A DNA stretch of 64,000 nt. Origin: Myoxocephalus aenaeus. Its lineage: Eukaryota > Chordata > Actinopteri > Perciformes > Cottidae. Shown here piece after piece: positions 12,626 to 23,795 of the stretch. The position numbers and the translations under genes are program-made. The notes beneath the pieces are model-generated. The model did not search any database. It worked only from the letters and a program-made list of their open reading frames with translations, and had not been told where the DNA came from. The stretch spans positions 1,469,001 through 1,533,000 of the forward strand of contig JBAMJR010000246.1 of assembly GCA_038501785.1 (NCBI GenBank), in the 5' to 3' direction. Position 1 is the first letter of the stretch. The number at the start of each line of letters is the position of its first letter.

Positions 12626-15600
12626 TAACAAACTTCTGGCCCTTCTCTGCAGCACAGCCCCTGTTGTGCTCTCTGGCTTTTTATGGGCATGTTCTATATT
12701 TGAGCCTGTGTGTGTGTGTGTGTGTGTGTGTGCACGCGCGTGCTTGTGCGTGTGCCTGTGCGTGCGTGCGTGTGTGCATGTGTCGGTGTGAGAAAGAGAA
12801 AGTTAGAGTGAAAGAAAGTAAGCCTCTCTCTCATGTGACCTCAAGTTGGCCTGTTAGCTTTGTGTGTCTGGTAGTTCAGACACACTGTAGACTTTCACAG
12901 TTACAGTTGTTCTCCCATTGTCGCCCTCCACTCTGCACCTTTGATCCACTGCTTGTATAGGAAGTCAAGGCTCGGACGCTTTGCTTTTGTAACACACTGT
13001 CCATCGAATAATGTGAGCCGACGTTTTTGAACCTTTTGTTTCTGTCTGTATCTCTGCCTCAGTTGACTTCTTATCCATGTAGTCATATGGAAGCCTACAT
13101 TTGCATTTAGAAACATTATTTTTTTGGGAACTGCCTGAGGAGCAGTGGGAATTAGGATTCAAGTTATTGTGTTAATCTTAGTTCAGAGATTATTATGGGC
13201 TGTGTAAACTAGTTCAAACGCAGAACGCAGTGTGAGCAATCGCTGGGACTTTAGGAAGCTGCTTTAGTTCAGTCTTTGATCGAATTAAGTTCTCCTGTCT
13301 TTGTGCAAAGCTTACCGCCTCATGAAGCTAGCTCTTCCCAAAGGTTAGCTATTCCGCTCCCAGCAAGAAAAAAACACTTGTATGGACTAAACACATGAAA
13401 TACAGCATGTTAGTTAGTGAGCTCTAGAGGTGCTGATAGCCAGGCCAGCTGTTTCCCCTTGTTTCAAGTATTTATGCTAAGCTGTGTTGGCTACTGGCCA
13501 TCACACAATTAGCTTAGCTTATCTTAGTGTAAAGTAATATGTGTGCATGTATGACTATGTATGTACGTGTTTGTCTATGTAGGACCAATGTAAATCTGTG
13601 CTTAGGAATGAAGCCGTTTAAATTTGCCAGAACATTTTCAGGTTACAGTGCACTTGGGAATAGAGCTGATATAGTTGTGTCTCTTCTCACTGTGCAGCAT
13701 GATTGAGTGAGGGGAAGTCCACTGACTCACAGAATACAAGTCATACTTTCAGTGGGAGCCATGATGATGTAGAAAGGGACAGGCGGCTATAATAGATGCC
13801 GCCTGTCCCGCCTGCCTAATTGTGCTATCATCATTTTCACATAAATAGTAGAGCTGAAACTGTCAGTTGATTTATCTGTTAGTCGAATCTGCAGCTATTT
13901 TTTATTAACAGTTAGTTGTTTTATTCTTTCTTTTCAAGTAAAAATGCCATCCATGCTGATTCCAGCTTCTCAAATCTGCATATTTGCAATTTTTTGTTGT
14001 TGTTGTGTATGATAGTGAACTGAATATTTCGAGGTTATGGTTTTTAAAATTGTTCTAAACAAAACATGTAATCAATTAATTCAAATTGAATAATCTGCAG
14101 AATAATTAGTAGTAGTAGTTAGTTGCACTTCATGTTACCTCAAATCATCCAGTCCTACTCAGTAAAAGTATGGTAGTTGCTTTGGAGAGGAGAGATATAT
14201 TTCTTTAAAGCTCCTCGCACACAGATATTAGCTGGATTTAGTGAGAATAAAAGCAGCAGAGGAACAGAGAAAGGAGCGTCTACTTCAGCTTATGGAGATC
14301 ATGTGCAACTCATTGGGGGAAGAATTCCTTGGGAAAAAAAGGAGAACATTTACTTCTGTTTTTATTGCTCCTTTGCACGCAAGCTTAGGAGCTGTATTTT
14401 CATATACAGCATAGCGTCACACAAACATCTATGTGTATTATTCAACGATACTTTACCACGCATCAGGTTACTAAACTGATGTTATCAAAGCAAATACACT
14501 GGCTTATCTTGATGCATGTAATAATTCAGCTGCTTCAATACAGAGCTGTGTTCTGCAGCTTCTCATATGAATAAAGAAACACTTTTATCACAGCTCATTA
14601 ACAGTAAATGTTTTACATAGCAGCCAGTTCACTGCAGATCAGAACAAGAAAGCTGGAGCAGCAATTCCCCAGATTAAACATTGTGTTCCTGAATCTATGT
14701 GTGCGGGTGAATGTGTGCTAGGTAAACTGTAAACACTGGAGGAGCAGTATGCCTTACAAGGCCAGAGGGATCTCCCCATGAACCGAGGAATGTTTCAGGA
14801 ACGAAGCGATGGGGAGGGGAGCTGAGGGCTGGGAGACGGGCTATACTGTAGCTGAGATCTGGAAGATCCAATGGAAAAAAGCTCTGGCTAATAAAATGAG
14901 TTACTGTCCTGTAGCCTAGTTTAGGAATTACTGACTGGCAACGAGACAGGGATGGATGGGTGGGGAAACAACATAGTACAAACTGTAGCATCTAAGTTAG
15001 GTTGAAGAAGAAAGAGAAAGAGAGTTAATTTAGTTAAAGAAGGTTTTCTAGCTCTCAGGGCTTTTTGTAATTTGATTTAAATCCAATATGTTGTTTAGAA
15101 GTCACACTATCCTACCACTCTACTTATAGTCACTCTTTCATCTTGCATACTCCTCTCACACTGACATTTTCTCCTGCATCCTTCTGCTCACCTATTCTAA
15201 TAACTCCCTGATTCTTCTTCTGCAGATGGAGCTGCATGACCTGCTGAAGCCCATTTCAGATCACATCCAGGAGATCCAGAGCTTCCGCGAACGAAATCGC
15301 GGCAGCAGCTTCTTTAACCACCTGTCAGCGGTCAGTGAGAGCATCCCCGCTCTAGGCTGGGTGGCTGTGGTAAGGAAGAGTGCAAATACACACACTTAAG
15401 CATACAAACACATACAGGTAAAGACATGGAAGAAGATGCGTATCAGCCTATAAAAAACTATAAAAAGCACATAAACACACAAATGTATAAAACAAACTCA
15501 CCAAAGGAAACATCAAGTTTCCGGTTATGAAAATAATGAAGAAACAAAATATCTTAAAAATAAAAGGGATTCCCTTACTTAAAAAAATGCTTTGAAAAAG

Positions 15601-18600
15601 CACATATACATTGATATACATGGACATTGGCATGCACAAGATCATCAAAAGTCGAAAAAGTTTTTGGAATAAAAAGTAAAACTATCCAAATTTGAAAAAT
15701 ACTAATTGTGAGAAAAGAGTATTGAGAGTATTTTGTTTGCCTCTCAGCGGCTCTCAACATGGCCGCTAACAGTGCAAACTACGGCAACAGTGCAGACACA
15801 GCTAACTGTGTTTACCTGAGGGGGAACCGGAGGGTTTTGGTGATACACTACCACGACCAGGCTGTCGGTCAGGATGGTGTTATCAGCTGTAACCGCGCTG
15901 TGAGAGCAGTGCAGAGCAGTGCAGAGCAGCAGCTATGAGCTAACCTGTGGCTCACAATGACTAGGGTGCACTAAAAACGGCACGGCCGGCCCCATTATGT
16001 CATTACAGTAAGGAGAAGCTCTGGTATCAACACAAATAGAGGGAGAGCGACTTCTCTGCTCAGGTAGACATTAGTCCACTAAATCTTTACATAGCGAATA
16101 GTTGTTTGCTGCTCATGTTCAGAATCCTTTCATTGCAATTATGCAGTCATATTAAATACATAAAAACTAGATTAGTATAAATAAACACATGTCCATTATT
16201 TATTCCTCTGTCCTCTCATTAATCTCTGCTTCTCGTCAGAACAAAATATATTTTTCTGAGTTTAGGGATAAATATAATTTAGATTAAGATCAAAGCTTTT
16301 CCACTTGAGTACTTCAAGAAAAAGCCTCTGGAGCAGGCTCTGGTCAGTGTTGCTGTCAGGAAGCCACTTTTCTCTTCAAAATGAGCTCCTCGGGTTTTTG
16401 CTCTCAAATGAAGGAAAATGCTGCTGAAGGTCAGATACTTTTTCAGAAGACTGTATAAGAAAGTTTTGACCACAAAGTGTTTTCTGGTGAACTTTTATGC
16501 CTTTTAGAGTCAGAAGCCGGGTCCGTATGTGAAGGAGATGAACGATGCTGCCACCTTCTACACCAACAGAGTGCTGAAGGACTACAAGGAAACGTAAGTC
16601 CTTGTAGTCCAGTGACGTTGCATGTTTTTTCCCATTTACTACGGATCATAAATACTTTACTACTGACAGATTCAGATTCCTCTCATTTATTTTCAGTCCC
16701 GGACAGCCATTGATTCCAATAGTTTCTGCACAGTATGGAAGTGAGCATGCATCAATCACTCTGACTCCAAAAAGAACGAGGCTTCAAGGGTTTCTTTTGT
16801 TCCCTTTCATATCTGTTTCATTGAGTGATATGTTGTTTACCAAATAGCACAATATGCAATATTCCAGAAAGATGCATTAGATACAATTTATTCGACTTCA
16901 ATAGACGATGTCAGAAAGTTAATCAGTGAAATGCTTTATTTTACATGATTTCCTTTCTTCACATATGTCATGATCTTCTGCTTCAATCCATCCTCACATC
17001 CCCATCTTTTGCACTTCCTCTCTTTGCTCCGTCCTACCTTACTGCCCACCTCATCTTCCTTTCTGTTTTCATCTGACCATCACATCTCTCACCAACCTCC
17101 CCAGCGACAGGCGTCATGTAGACTGGGTGCGTTCTTACCTTTCAATCTGGACCGAGATGCAGTCCTTCATCAAACAGCACCACACTACAGGACTGGTGTG
17201 GAGCAAGAGTGTGAGTACAGCTATTTCTCCTCTAAAAATACACTTCCCTATAGACAATACATTACTCCTGTAACAACTTGTTTAATATTTTATCTGTGTT
17301 TTCATCTAGTTTCCATTCGCAGGCCCAGATATTTTTTATATCAGAGCTCAAATTAACTCCTGCTATTTGCGTACACTTCCATTTTTAGTTATGGAGCAGC
17401 CGGTTACATAAACCACTGCAGAGAGCATGAATGAATGAACAAGCTTCTCTCCAATAGCTGCACCCCACGGTGCTCCATAGAGCTCCCAAAACCTCTGTCA
17501 CTCCCACACACACTTCTCTTTATGGATGTCAGCTTTGAGACTCCTCTGCACTCGCGCTCACTAGATCCCATAGATTGTGATGGCCCGAAACCAAATCGTT
17601 TCACACACACTTGACCTTTTTTTTCCCTTGTTAGCTAGAAGGGTTTCTCATCTCTGTCAGGGAAAGCCGTGGTGCAATTTCCCTCTTAAAGGAACAGTTT
17701 AACATTTTGGGAAATACATTTATTCACTTTTATTTGATTTGGCTTTTGCTCTGATCGAGAGCTAGATGAGGAGATCAATACCAATCTTGTGTCTGTACGT
17801 TAAATATGAAGCTATAATCAGGAGAAAGTTAGCTTAAAGTTAAAAAAAAGTTAGCTTAGCCTAGCATAAAGATTGAAAACAGCTAGCATGGCTGTAATAA
17901 CACATTGCATCTCATTTAGTTAATTTGCAGAAGGGGTGACTTTTTCAACCTGGACCCTTTAAGTGACTAATGAGGACAACCGTTTTTGACATGTGTCCAG
18001 TATTGAGGGAGAACGCTGCAGACATCAATGCTAAACGGGCTGCAGTGTAATCACTCTGTGTAACTCCTTACCTTCCACAAAGAAATCTCCATAATGATGT
18101 CAGACAGTTGTACTAACAATCTGAGCATGTCAGGGACAAAAACAACCGTGGAGCTTCATATTTACCTTCCTGGTGACTGATATAAATCTTCTCATCTAAC
18201 TCTCGGCAAGCGAATAAACAAGATTAAATAAAAGTAAATACTCGTTTTAAATTGCTCCTTTAACATCAAATGATTAGGTTAAAACATCAGGTGAAGCTAA
18301 TGCTCAACAGCTGTGCATGCATGTGTGTTTTCTACATGCAGAAACTTGAGAGCTTGCAGAGACTGTTCGTGTGTCAGCTGTTGTCCCTGCTGTCAAACGA
18401 CAGATCTGAAATGTGTGTTAGAGACTCAGTGTGTGTGTATGTACAAGGACGTGAGTATGTGGTACTAACAGGTGGTCCTCAGGGTTTACTTGAATGGAGG
18501 TTTTCTTCACAGAAGAACCCCGACAAAGAGTCTGTGTACGCACACAGCCTGCGCCGTAACATAAACTGCAGGGCTGGTCCCCCTTTAACGCAGCCGTCAT

Positions 18601-18664
18601 CTGCTGCTCAGATAGTGGTTTAGTGACACGCTTATACTCCGACATGCACAGGCTGGCATATGGC

Positions 18665-18727
<63 letters not shown>

Positions 18728-19483
18728 CCAATCACATTAGTTCCTATGCTTCAGATCAGGCCTAAAAGGAATTTTGAATTTCATAAAAACAATCAGTTAA
18801 GTACATTATAGATGAGAAAACGTGGGTGTTTTTTTTAACCAAAGATTAACACAAAGTCTTAATTATTATATCTTATTTTTCTCAATGTAGAAATCCTAAA
18901 AAGCAGTAAAATTATCACAACTTCACTCCAAAAAAAGTATCCAAATTGCTGATTTTGCCCAAACAGTCCACAAACCCCCAAATATACACAACCCAAAGAA
19001 AATTCTCTGATTTTAACATCTGTTTCCATCTGGCATTTTAGCTTTAAAATGTATTACATCTATCTATTATCGAAATAATTGCCAATTCATTTTCTGTTAA
19101 TCGATTAATTGTGACCAAACGCCCCACAAAATAAAATAAAAAGGAAGTTTTCCTCTGCTTCAGACAACGTGTTTGTGTACACCCGTACACGCACAAACAC
19201 ACAAGCAGCCATGAACACAAAGAAGCAGTCAGACGGTTTTACAGCCATGCATGAAAACACACATGCTGCTTCTAATCCAGTGGTATGCGCTGAGCTGTTT
19301 AGTGTAACAGGTCTGCATTGTTCAGCAATGATATTCACGACACATGTGCCTCGTGTCAAAGGTCAAGTAGTCTCAGCTGTACTCAGAAGCGCGTAAATTG
19401 ACAGTTGAATTGGTGTGATAGGTGTGTGAGTGTGTGTGAGTGTGTGTGTGTGTGTGTCTCTGGCAGCTGTGTGAGGTCTTCAG

Positions 19484-19556
<73 letters not shown>

Positions 19557-22521
19557 GCGTGTGTGTGCTTCTCTTCACTGTAGTCAAAAGGTGGCTGTGC
19601 ACTTTCACCGTACACAGCTCATCAGTTAAACCAAAGCTGCAAAATAATTGTAAATACATTGACGTGGACTAGAGATGACCAGAGCCCTGATTGTAGGTCC
19701 TGATTAGTCTAATTACAAACTGACACTGCTCAGCCAGCGACATTTTTTAAAGCTACCAGACTTTATTTTAAATTCTAGCAGATATCCCAAAGTTTCCAAA
19801 GAGACCAAATATTTAAGTTAGATTTTTGGGGGAAATGTGTACAAAATAATGCACGAGATGTCTTGAATATTTTCATTTGTTGAACAGTCGTTGGTTTGAA
19901 TATTTCACTCAGTGAAAACATCATATAGCTTCAATAAAGAGCTGGTACAGAAAAATATATATATATAAATAATGTGGTACTTGTCCATGCATTTATCTTC
20001 AGTAGACTGGACTACTGTAACGGTGTGTTCACAGGCCTCTGTAAAAAGTCAATCAGAAAGCTGCAGCTGATTCAGAACGCTGCAGCTCGAGTCCTCACTA
20101 AGACCAGGAAAGTGGATCACATCACACCAGTTCTGAGGTCTTTGCACTGGCTTCCTGTCAAACAAATAATTGACTTTAAAATCCTGCTGCTGGTTTATAA
20201 AGCACTGAATGGTTTAGGGCCTAAGTATGTTTGTGATCTGCTGCTACCTTATGAACCATCCCGACCCCTCAGGTCGTCTGCGACGGGTCTACTTTCTGTT
20301 CCAAGAGTCAGAACTAAACATGGAGAAGCAGCGTTCAGCTTTTCTGCTCCACACATCTGGAACAAGGTCCCTGAAAGCTGCAGGTCTGCTGAGACCCTCA
20401 GCTCCTTTAAATCCAGATTGAAGACTTTTCTTTTTGCTCTTGCCTTTAATTGATCCAGATTCAATTGCTGCATCTCACTACTGCATTTTATTTCTTAAAC
20501 TGCACTGCAACTTTTATTCAATTTTTATTCAATTTTTATTTAGCTTTTTGACTGTTTTAATGTTTTCTTAACTGTTTTAAATCCTGTTTTCTACTGTTTT
20601 AATGTTTTCTTAACTGTTTTAAATCCTGTTTTCTCTGCATTATGTTTTGATGCTCTTAATGGTTTTATGTGAAGCACTTTGAATCGCCTTGTTGTTGAAA
20701 TGTGCTATACAAATAAACTTGCCTTGTCTTACTGACAGACAGTAACAATCTTAAAGCTGCTTAAAGGGAATAAAAAGTGTTTCCCCATTATCAAAGTATC
20801 TCTTGGCACCACAGATGAAAAGTGTTTTTTTTCTCATCATATGTATTCAGAGCACAATCACCTCCACCATGGTCTACTGGTAAACCGACAAGCTTGAAGA
20901 TATTTATTGTGCAGTGCTCCCCCTGCTGGGGTGATATGTTACTACAGCTGTTATCTACAAAAAAAACTGTCACGGCTGTGTTGTTTGGCATTAAAAGCTC
21001 ACAAGGCAAAAAAGCAATGCTGCTATCTAACATTTGACTTGTTCCACCCTCCAGGGCCCCATCGCTCCTCCTCTCTGTGACCCCCCCAGTGCTCCCTCCT
21101 GCCCTCCTCCGCCTCCTCCCCCTGGCCCACCTCCGGTCTTCACTGATGGTGACTCCCAGCCTCAGGTGGCCCAACACTCAGCACTCTTTGACCAGCTCAA
21201 CCAGGGCATGGACATTACTAAAGGTGGGTTCAATAAAGGTTATACAATATGCATGTGCAAAAGGACATACTGTAGCTACCATTGATGACACAAGGATCAT
21301 GCCCTTGGATATATCTGTACATATCATGAAAGTGTACTGTTTGAATATAGAACATTTTGTGGAACCGATCAATGTATGCATGTGCAGACATTTTCCTCAC
21401 ATTTTCCATCTGTAGGTCTGAAGCACATATCGGATGACAAGAAGACCCATAAGAACTCCAATCTGCGTTCGCAAGCAACACCGACCAAAACAAAGTCCTC
21501 GGGGACCGTGAACTCAGCCAGGGCAGCTGTCCAGAAAAAGCCCCCTCTGCTGGAGCTTGAGGGGAAAAAATGGAGGGTGGTATGTCAAATGTTTACTTTC
21601 TCTTGAAGGGATTATGCCCAAAGTAAGATACTATATTTCCATCTGGTTGTAAATCACGTATTATTGTCTGAATATGTACCCTTGTTGTTGCAGGAGAACT
21701 TTGAGCAGAACCACGACCTGACGATTGAGGAGACGGAGCTAAAACAAGTGGCCTACGTCTTTGGCTGCAACAACTCCACCCTGCAGATTAAGGGCAAAAT
21801 TAACTCCATCATCATAGGTGAGCAGTCTGAAGAGAGACTAAAACATTTTGATTAAATTAATAATTTCTGATTATGACTATCTTGATGTGTATTGACTCTC
21901 TAGACAACTGCAAGAAGCTGGGTTTGGTTTTTGAGAATGTCGTTGGGATTGTGGAGATCATCAACTCCAAGGGAATTCAGTTACAGGTGAGAAAAGCATT
22001 GACAGAATACATTGGCTTCACATTTAGGGTCAGTTATCTATGTTGTATATAAAGTACAATAGGCTATATGGCTTCTGTTTGAACATCTGTTTGAACATCA
22101 TTACAATCAGTTGTTGGTTGTTTTTTACTTTAGTGCAAATTGTGCCACACATCAGTAATTGCACGATGTCTTTCTACAGGTGTTAGGAACAGTTCCCACC
22201 ATTTCCATCAACACAACGGAGGGCTGCCAGGTCTACCTCAGCAAGGACTCCCTCAACTGTGACATCATCAGTGCCAAGAGCTCTGCGATGAACATCCTGG
22301 TACCACAAGATGAGGAATATGTGAGTGTCTGAGATAAGGGACAAGAAGATTATTGGATCTCTCTGAATAAATGTAAATCCAGTGTTTCCCTGAATCCTTA
22401 ATGTGCATTTACAGTTACTTTCTTGGTTATTCTACAGAGGGAGTATCCAGTACCGGAGCAGTTCAAGACAGTTTGGGACGGCTCCAAACTGGTGACAGAG
22501 CCGACTGAAATCGCAGGCTGA
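7715..22521 (+). CDS. cap2: Cyclase-associated protein 2 (actin regulator)
   Basis: Coding exons: 7715-7826, 7936-8036, 9569-9646, 15226-15369, 16508-16593, 17105-17210, 21055-21223, 21416-21579, 21694-21817, 21904-21986, 22180-22320, 22438-22521. All phases agree and give 463 aa (human CAP1 and CAP2 are about 475). CAP proteins bind cofilin-actin and G-actin in the cytosol and recycle actin monomers. Visible parts: N-terminal coiled-coil start (MEGLMERLEKAVTRLEK), helical folded domain about 40-210 (FNHLSAVSES, GPYVKEMNDAATFYTNRVL), a proline run about 225-236, a WH2-like segment about 255-275, and the C-terminal CARP beta-sheet domain from about 308. CAP2 is preferred over CAP1 because of KPIS..IQEIQ.FRERNRG, ESIPALGW, NSIIIDNCKK and a C-terminus with QD..YREYPVPEQFKT.WDGSKL.TEP.EI. 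The first coding intron uses a GC donor. A GC-rich 5' UTR exon is likely at about 2.6-2.83 kb. Confidence 0.95.
8326..8529 (-). mobile_element. Remnant of an LTR retrotransposon: one short LTR plus primer-binding site
   Basis: On the minus strand, 8529 to 8345 reads TGTGGTGGCGG...TTACA, a TG...CA-bounded segment of 185 bp with an internal AATAAA. One base later comes TGGAGCCCAACGTGGGG, which resembles a tRNA primer-binding site (a lysine-tRNA-type site is the closest I know). The sequence beyond it is an AT repeat, with no gag or pol, so the element is truncated or recombined. It lies in the cap2 intron between exons 7936-8036 and 9569-9646. Confidence 0.5.
9303..9352. repeat. (TG)n microsatellite
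   Basis: About 25 TG units in a cap2 intron, just upstream of the exon at 9569. Confidence 0.95.
9956..10140 (-). mobile_element. Possible LTR-like fragment in a cap2 intron
   Basis: Read on the minus strand, the segment has a CAATAAACC signal about 55 bases before an end of the form ACGTGACA, as many LTRs do. No matching second LTR, primer site or clear target duplication was found. It is reported only as a weak resemblance. Confidence 0.2.
11162..11262. repeat. Interrupted (GT)n microsatellites
   Basis: Two GT-rich tracts, about 11162-11200 and 11232-11262, separated by a short unique stretch in a cap2 intron. Confidence 0.85.
11385..11528. repeat. (GA)n microsatellite with GACCCAAGA interruptions
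   Basis: Long GA tract broken by repeated ACCCAAGAGAG and GGGGAGGAGAG motifs. It is a polypurine strand over about 140 bp, able in principle to form a triplex. It lies in the 5.6-kb cap2 intron. Confidence 0.95.
12291..12394. repeat. (CA)n microsatellite, about 50 units
   Basis: Nearly pure CA run over about 100 bp with one CAGACA interruption near its start. Confidence 0.95.
12541..12623. repeat. (AC)n microsatellite
   Basis: Pure AC run of about 41 units, about 150 bp after the previous CA tract in the same cap2 intron. Confidence 0.95.
12707..12790. repeat. (TG)n tract with CG interruptions
   Basis: TG run passing into GCACGCGCGTG and GTGCGTGCG. The TG strand now follows two CA runs, so the 12.3-12.8 kb stretch has inverted CA/TG tracts that could pair. 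Alternating purine-pyrimidine of this type favours Z-DNA. Confidence 0.85.
13340..13545 (-). repeat. Dispersed teleost repeat (TTAGCTTAGC family), minus orientation
   Basis: The words GGCCAGCTGTTTCCCCTTGT, TTATGCTAAGCTG and TTAGCTTAGCTTA are the reverse-strand form of a repeat I know from many fish introns. A second copy in the other orientation lies at 17.7-17.9 kb. The boundaries are approximate and I do not assign a superfamily. Confidence 0.4.
17688..17905 (+). repeat. Dispersed teleost repeat (TTAGCTTAGC family)
   Basis: The stretch runs GGAACAGTTTAACATTTTGG, then GAGCTAGATGAGGAGATCAA, TTAAATATGAAGCTA, and TTAGCTTAGCCTAGCATAAA. These are words of a short repeat common in teleost introns. 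It has no coding capacity and lies in the cap2 intron before the poly-proline exon. Confidence 0.55.
18670..18725. repeat. (AC)n microsatellite
   Basis: About 28 AC units in a cap2 intron. Confidence 0.95.
19421..19568. repeat. (GT)n compound microsatellite
   Basis: Two GT tracts, about 19421-19457 and 19487-19568, with a short unique stretch between them and GTGTGCGTGTGCGT variants at the right end. Confidence 0.95.
19960..20733 (+). mobile_element. 5'-truncated LINE (C-terminal ORF2 part plus 3' UTR)
   Basis: The open frame 19974-20453 encodes the region after the reverse-transcriptase core of a fish LINE: DYCNGVFTGL, KLQLIQNAAARVLT, HITPVLRSLHWLPV, DFKILLLVYKALNG and a C-terminal FKSRLKTFLF. 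This block is shared by L2/CR1/Rex1-like elements. A 3' UTR with two repeated modules follows, ending AAATAAACTTGCCTTG. The copy is cut off at its 5' side within this domain. It lies in the cap2 intron before exon 21055-21223, on the same strand as the gene. Confidence 0.85.
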
Positions 22522-22809
22522 TTGTTGCTTCATCTTCATTACCACCGTGTTGTCATTGTTTGTTTGTTTTTCAATCCGAGATATAAAAGGGATTAATGCA
22601 GCAAACTAACTTTTGTGCCACCTGTTGTTCCTGTATATGTGACTTCATGTCTCACTAGCACTTTGAAACTGTTGATTATGAAGAATCAGTGAGGAGGTTG
22701 ATTGTCCCTCTCTACATAACATATCCCCACAGAATAAATGGATATCCCTGTTTTTGAGTCCCCAAAAAAACTAATGTATTTAGCTTTTCTTAGATTTCTG
22801 TGCCATACA

Positions 22810-22815
22810 AATAAA
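22810..22815 (+). terminator. Likely cap2 polyadenylation signal
   Basis: AATAAA about 290 bp after the cap2 stop codon. A weaker alternative, GAATAAATGG, lies about 80 bp upstream. Confidence 0.6.
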
Positions 22816-23388
22816 GGCATTCATGTAAGAATATGTAACTATTGAAATATAATCAATTATATTTCAACATTGTTATGACTGTACCGTATGAGAGTAAAAG
22901 CACCATTTAGACCACAGGAGTAAAACATTATTTTCCAGAAGATTACATAACATGCACACATGACAGTCAGACAAAAATAACTTTGAGTTAATTATCGGAC
23001 TACTTGGTATATTTTCTATCTAGATACCTCTTTAAATGTGTATTGTGCATGGTAGTCACTAGTCATGTATTATGCAACACCGCTCACTATATTTTGCATT
23101 AACGACAAATGTCAGTCTGTATTGTAAAATCAATCAGGTCAGACGAATGTAACAATGTCAGATTCTGGAGGAGTTATTAATTCAACTTGAAATAATTAAC
23201 TAAATACTTAGCTAGTTATTTCTGTGAATACTTAGATATGATATAAGTGAGGAGCACTGCATTTGTACACCTTAAAAAACTAGCGGTAGTAGTAACTTTC
23301 ACACTTCCTCCACCTTGTACTAAGATGTAGCACATGGCACCAGCATAAATAAAGAAGATAGTATATTCCACTAATGAGTTTCAAAACT

Positions 23389-23394
23389 TTTAAT
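23389..23394 (-). terminator. Possible aunip polyadenylation signal (ATTAAA)
   Basis: On the minus strand ATTAAA lies about 400 bp beyond the aunip stop. I saw no canonical AATAAA in a better position. cap2 and aunip converge, with about 1.3 kb between their stop codons. Confidence 0.35.
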
Positions 23395-23795
23395 TAACGT
23401 GAAAGCAAATTGATGTAATTGTGTATCATTTTTCAAATAAAATCAAAACCCTCCGTCCTTGCTTGTTAGAGTTTTTGCAAAAGACATCAGCATCACGGAG
23501 ACCAAAAAGAGAAAATATTCTAGGGTGTCATAAAATCAAGCAAACTTTCACATGGAAAACACGGAAAGACTTCAACACCCAGGAAAATACAAAATATTTA
23601 CAGATAAAGAAAGGTTGGTAAGACAGTCACAGAAATAATGACAATATGTTCAGTTTGGAAGTAGCTAAAAATCAAGTCTTTGAGGAAACAAACAAGACAT
23701 TTCAGTTTATAACTGATTTCAAACTCTGGCTGCATGTACGAGACAAGTTTTTCCACATCCAGACTATTAAAACACAAGCGTTTCAAAGTATCCTT

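Noticed and set aside
12197..12960. Frames of Cys-Val or Thr-His repeats
   Set aside because: Translations of CA/GT microsatellites on both strands.
7715..22521. Assignment of this gene as cap1 rather than cap2
   Set aside because: CAP1-like features are shared by both, but the blocks around IQEIQ.FRERNRG, ESIPALGW, NSIIIDNCKK and the C-terminus follow CAP2.
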